From assembly GCA_001314815.1 (NCBI GenBank), contig LJXT01000025.1, positions 1-34,789 of the forward strand: a stretch of 34,789 nt of DNA. Direction: 5' to 3'. Source of the stretch: Algoriphagus marincola HL-49 (GTDB taxonomy: Bacteria; Bacteroidota; Bacteroidia; Cytophagales; Cyclobacteriaceae). Both the position numbers and the translations under genes were made by a program. Position 1 is the stretch's first letter. Every line of letters begins with the position of its first letter. This document shows positions 32,754 through 34,789 of the stretch, piece by piece. Below the pieces are notes generated by a model. That model searched no databases. It saw nothing but the letters and a program-made list of their open reading frames with translations, and was not told the DNA's origin.

Positions 32754-34019
32754 TTAGTAATGACATTTAGCACATTCCAAACCTCCAATATCCTTAACCT
32801 TCAAGGCATCTTTTGATTCAGAGTGAAGTTGTACCAATTTGTCGTAGTACTCGTTTCCTTGCGCATTGATTTCGGTCTCACGGTGGCAGTCGATACACCA
32901 TCCCATGGTCAGGGATGAGTACTGATAGACAACTTCCATTTCCTCGATAGGACCGTGACAGGTCTGACACTCAATTCCTCCCACCTTCACGTGCTGAGAG
33001 TGGTTGAAGTAAGCCAAATCAGGCAAATTATGAATCCTCACCCATTCAATTGGCTGATTATTATCAATGGCGTCGTAAATCTTTTGGATCTCTGGAGAAA
33101 TACCATCTTGACCCTGTACGTTTTGCACGTGCATGTGACAGTTCATACAAATGTTGGCAGATGGGATATTTGCTGATTTACCAATCTCAACTCCAGTATG
33201 ACAATATTGACATTCGATCTCAAGGGTACCTGCATGCAAAGCATGAGAGTAAGCGATTGGTTGTGTAGGCGCATAACCCTGCTGCACACCTACTGTGTAC
33301 AGACCGTCAATTGCTGTTTTAGCAACTAATGCCACCACCAAAGCCGTCACAACGATGATGAAAGCATCGCTTTTCAATACTTTTCCAAACTCAAATTTCT
33401 GAGATACAAACTCTTTATCTGTCTCGTCGAGATCCTGCTTATTGACATATTTGGTCAGGATGGAAATAATCAATCCCAAGACAACTAAGATCAGGAATAG
33501 AACAATGACCAACACCACAATGATAATGGTTAGGTATTGAGTAGGGATTCCTCCTCCCCCAGCACCTTCTTCACCACCTGCAGCAGCGGCAGCTGCAGCT
33601 TCAGCAGCGGGATCCACCTTGTCTCCATATTCGATATATGCCAAGAGATTGTCCAGATCTGCATCTGACAAAAACTCGTGAGATGGCATCATCAAATTAT
33701 TGTACTCTGCATAGAGATTGTTGGCATACTCATCACCTGAGGCGATTACTGCCTGAGAGTTTTTAATGAAACTTTTAGACCACTCGATGGATTGCCGATC
33801 GGTAATACCTCTCAATGCAGGCCCAACAGCCTTTTGATCCAACTTGTGACAAGTCTTACAGTTTGCGTTAAAAACTGACTTACCTGCCGAGATGGCTTCC
33901 TCACTGTCGCTTACTGCCGGATCTGCGGCGAAAACCTGTCCGCCCAAGAACAGGAAAAACAGCAATGCCAGTGTGCGGAATTTCAATGGAACTCCTACTA
34001 ACGAGCGTTTGGATAACAT
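32754..34019 (-). CDS. actA: ActA, multiheme cytochrome c subunit of ACIII with extra N-terminal cytochrome domain
   Basis: A 421-residue protein. The signal segment (about 12-31) is followed by a monoheme cytochrome c domain with C54-K-T-C-H58 and L-M-M-P-S-H near 109-114 for the methionine ligand. Next come an alanine run (139-147), a glycine-rich linker, a transmembrane helix (about 161-188), a second helix (about 219-237), then the cytochrome c3-like part. That part has five CxxCH motifs at 270-274, 291-295, 351-355, 375-379 and 416-420, the last ending one residue before the C-terminus. ActA of characterised ACIII is pentaheme; here the total is six. It is the first gene of the respiratory operon, 45 bases downstream of a near-consensus promoter. 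Confidence 0.95.
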   Translation of the reverse strand: MLSKRSLVGVPLKFRTLALLFFLFLGGQVFAADPAVSDSEEAISAGKSVFNANCKTCHKLDQKAVGPALRGITDRQSIEWSKSFIKNSQAVIASGDEYANNLYAEYNNLMMPSHEFLSDADLDNLLAYIEYGDKVDPAAEAAAAAAAGGEEGAGGGGIPTQYLTIIIVVLVIVLFLILVVLGLIISILTKYVNKQDLDETDKEFVSQKFEFGKVLKSDAFIIVVTALVVALVAKTAIDGLYTVGVQQGYAPTQPIAYSHALHAGTLEIECQYCHTGVEIGKSANIPSANICMNCHMHVQNVQGQDGISPEIQKIYDAIDNNQPIEWVRIHNLPDLAYFNHSQHVKVGGIECQTCHGPIEEMEVVYQYSSLTMGWCIDCHRETEINAQGNEYYDKLVQLHSESKDALKVKDIGGLECAKCHY

Positions 34020-34063
34020 ATTATAGCTAATTAAATAGTTTATTCGGTCTTCAATAACCCCTG

Positions 34064-34093
34064 CAAAGGTAGTATCCGGGGTTTATTTTTCAA
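34064..34093 (-). promoter_or_regulatory. Promoter of the act-cox respiratory operon
   Basis: On the minus strand TTG (34093-34091), a 19-base spacer and TACCTTTG (34071-34064) match the Bacteroidota primary-sigma consensus TTG-N19/20-TAnnTTTG exactly. Transcription would start near 34057, giving a leader of about 38 bases before the actA ATG at 34019. Confidence 0.8.
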
Positions 34094-34320
34094 ATACGGA
34101 CAATATTTAAAACATCTAGCTCAAACTCGATCATTTATGAATATAGTCAATTGATTTACAATTACTTACCGTAGTTAATTCCTAAAGGTTTTAATTTAGA
34201 ATCTTTATAAATAAATACAATTTAACCCTACCTTATTTCACCTATTATATCTGCTACAAATCCTATATTAAAATTGTGTAAACCTTCCTTAAAGGCTTCA
34301 AAAAAAGTCATGAAAATTCG

Positions 34321-34346
34321 AAGATCGATCTTGGCTTACAAGCCAA
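34321..34346. repeat. Two adjacent palindromes at the tRNA-Cys promoter
   Basis: AAGATCGATCTT (34321-34332) is a perfect 12-bp palindrome. It shares two bases with TTGGCTT-AC-AAGCCAA (34331-34346), an inverted repeat with 7-bp arms. The TTG of the -33 element is the start of the second repeat, so a protein bound here would cover the promoter. Confidence 0.7.
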
Positions 34347-34361
34347 ATATAACTACCTTTG
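34331..34361 (+). promoter_or_regulatory. Promoter of tRNA-Cys
   Basis: TTG (34331-34333), a 20-base spacer and TACCTTTG (34354-34361) match the Bacteroidota consensus. The -7 box is identical to that of the act operon promoter. Transcription would begin near 34368, about 75 bases before the mature tRNA 5' end. Confidence 0.75.
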
Positions 34362-34444
34362 CCCACCGATTACGATTTGCTTTCGAGAGTTACAAGCTTT
34401 GGAACTATTTCATTACGTCAAATTGTTTTCAGTAAAATTCGATT

Positions 34445-34518
34445 GGTCGCGTGGCCGAGTGGCTAGGCAGAGGTCTGCAAAACCTTGTACAGCGGTTCGA
34501 ATCCGCTCGCGACCTCCA
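34445..34518 (+). tRNA. tRNA-Cys, anticodon GCA
   Basis: The cloverleaf folds completely. The acceptor stem is GGTCGCG (34445-34451) with CGCGACC (34508-34514). The D arm has GCC/GGC. The anticodon stem is GAGGT with ACCTT around the loop CTGCAAA, anticodon GCA. The T arm is AGCGG-TTCGAAT-CCGCT. The discriminator T is followed by an encoded CCA (34516-34518). It is the only plus-strand gene of the window and appears to be transcribed alone. Confidence 0.98.
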
Positions 34519-34522
34519 CAAT

Positions 34523-34556
34523 AAAGCATCCTGAAAAGGGTGCTTTTTCTTTTTTA
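34523..34556 (+). terminator. Terminator of tRNA-Cys
   Basis: AAAGCATCC (34523-34531) pairs with GGGTGCTTT (34538-34546), with one G-T pair, around TGAAAA. It is followed by a T-rich tract up to 34556. It starts four bases after the tRNA CCA end. Confidence 0.88.
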
Positions 34557-34617
34557 CCTTTTCCTAGCACCAAAACCTAAATGTGGTCCAAGTCTCTCGA
34601 CCTAGACCTACTGTAAG

Positions 34618-34633
34618 GCAGTCTCCTGACTGC
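34618..34633. repeat. Short perfect hairpin
   Basis: GCAGTC and GACTGC form 6-bp arms around TCCT. There is no U-tract. It stands alone in a non-coding stretch (34557-34698) in which I see no gene. Confidence 0.4.
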
Positions 34634-34698
34634 AATATCTTTAACCGCCCCCCAATCAAGTCTTAGTTCAAATCCAGGTATCAGTAAGATTTCAAACC

Positions 34699-34728
34699 AA
34701 AAAAACGCCGACTTTTCAGCCGGCGTTT
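34699..34728 (-). terminator. Terminator, probably for a leftward gene beyond the window
   Basis: AAACGCCG (34703-34710) pairs with CGGCGTTT (34721-34728). On the minus strand it is followed by seven T residues in total (34705-34699); on the plus strand TTTCATTTTT follows. As no gene lies between the tRNA terminator and this stem, it most likely ends a minus-strand gene located right of 34789. Confidence 0.8.
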
Positions 34729-34748
34729 CATTTTTCTGAAGACAATCT

Positions 34749-34783
34749 GTCTTGATTCTAACGTCTAGAATCTAGCTTCTTAT
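34749..34783. repeat. Imperfect 7-bp tandem repeats at the window edge
   Basis: Five successive heptamers fit N-TCT-N-R-N or nearly so: GTCTTGA, TTCTAAC, GTCTAGA, ATCTAGC, TTCTTAT. The TCT core stays in strict 7-base register. The array may continue only a few bases further or beyond the window end. Confidence 0.6.
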
Positions 34784-34789
34784 TTTTTG

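Larger units (their letters stand above)
34020..34444. other. Divergent intergenic region between actA and tRNA-Cys
   Basis: No protein gene is seen. The left part carries the act operon promoter (minus strand) and the right part the tRNA-Cys promoter (plus strand) with overlapping palindromes, each listed separately. The central 34100-34320 is very AT-rich and holds nothing I can name. Confidence 0.7.

Noticed and set aside
34344..34351. Second promoter for the act operon (TATATTTG on the minus strand)
   Set aside because: No TTG at the right distance, and it would give a leader of over 300 bases. The box at 34064-34071 with a proper -33 element is better. It was kept only as a remark in the palindrome finding.
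34660..34685. tRNA-like T-loop word (AGTTCAAATCC) in the right-edge intergenic region
   Set aside because: The flanking bases do not form a full T stem and no anticodon or acceptor arm is present; a chance match.
34749..34783. CRISPR array
   Set aside because: Units are 7 bases, imperfect and without spacers; no cas genes are in the window.

Overview
The window looks like chromosome of a Bacteroidota member of the order Cytophagales, plausibly a Cyclobacteriaceae/Algoriphagus-like marine or soil aerobe. This is inferred from the large two-domain IspG, the ActABCDEF alternative complex III locus, ExbB with two ExbD proteins, and promoter-like TTG-N19/20-TAnnTTTG motifs. Every protein gene lies on the minus strand. 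Only the tRNA-Cys near the right edge is on the plus strand.

Left part (1-7300), read right to left. A sulfatase, a GDP-mannose 3,5-epimerase homologue and an unrecognised, possibly glycosyltransferase-like protein form a tight three-gene operon (7021 to 3637). This suggests handling of L-galactose-containing, perhaps sulfated, polysaccharide. Beyond it lies a degenerate stretch with an in-frame 80-codon C-terminal remnant of a second, closely related sulfatase (3162-3404). Then comes an ExbB / small membrane protein / ExbD / ExbD operon for energising TonB or a similar envelope machine. It ends in a perfect terminator, directly followed by a UMF1-type MFS transporter that runs off the left edge.

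Middle part (7302-17533). An SDR oxidoreductase, ispG (MEP isoprenoid pathway) and a small one-helix membrane protein form one unit. Upstream of it are a 1154-residue outer-membrane-barrel-like protein and a 1234-residue multi-sensor membrane histidine kinase with no response regulator nearby.

Right part (17588-34093) is a respiratory super-operon. From a near-consensus promoter at 34064-34093 it reads actA-actB-actC-actD-actE-actF (alternative complex III, quinol:electron-acceptor oxidoreductase). It continues with cytochrome oxidase subunits II and I, heme A synthase, heme O synthase, two subunit III-type proteins and subunit IV. After an internal terminator-like hairpin come the copper chaperone SCO, a DUF420 protein and a small CxxC membrane protein. 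Quinol is thus oxidised by ACIII, electrons pass through its c hemes to the CuA site of the aa3-type oxidase, and the cofactor assembly factors are encoded in the same unit. ActA here carries an extra N-terminal monoheme cytochrome c domain (six CxxCH motifs in all).

Right edge. A tRNA-Cys(GCA) has its own promoter, overlapped by two adjacent palindromes, and its own terminator. A second terminator and a run of imperfect 7-bp tandem repeats lie against the window end. I found no CRISPR array, insertion sequence, phage or obvious defence system. The most noteworthy items are the hexaheme ActA, terminator hairpins placed immediately before start codons, the sulfatase remnant beside the epimerase operon, and the paired palindromes at the tRNA promoter.
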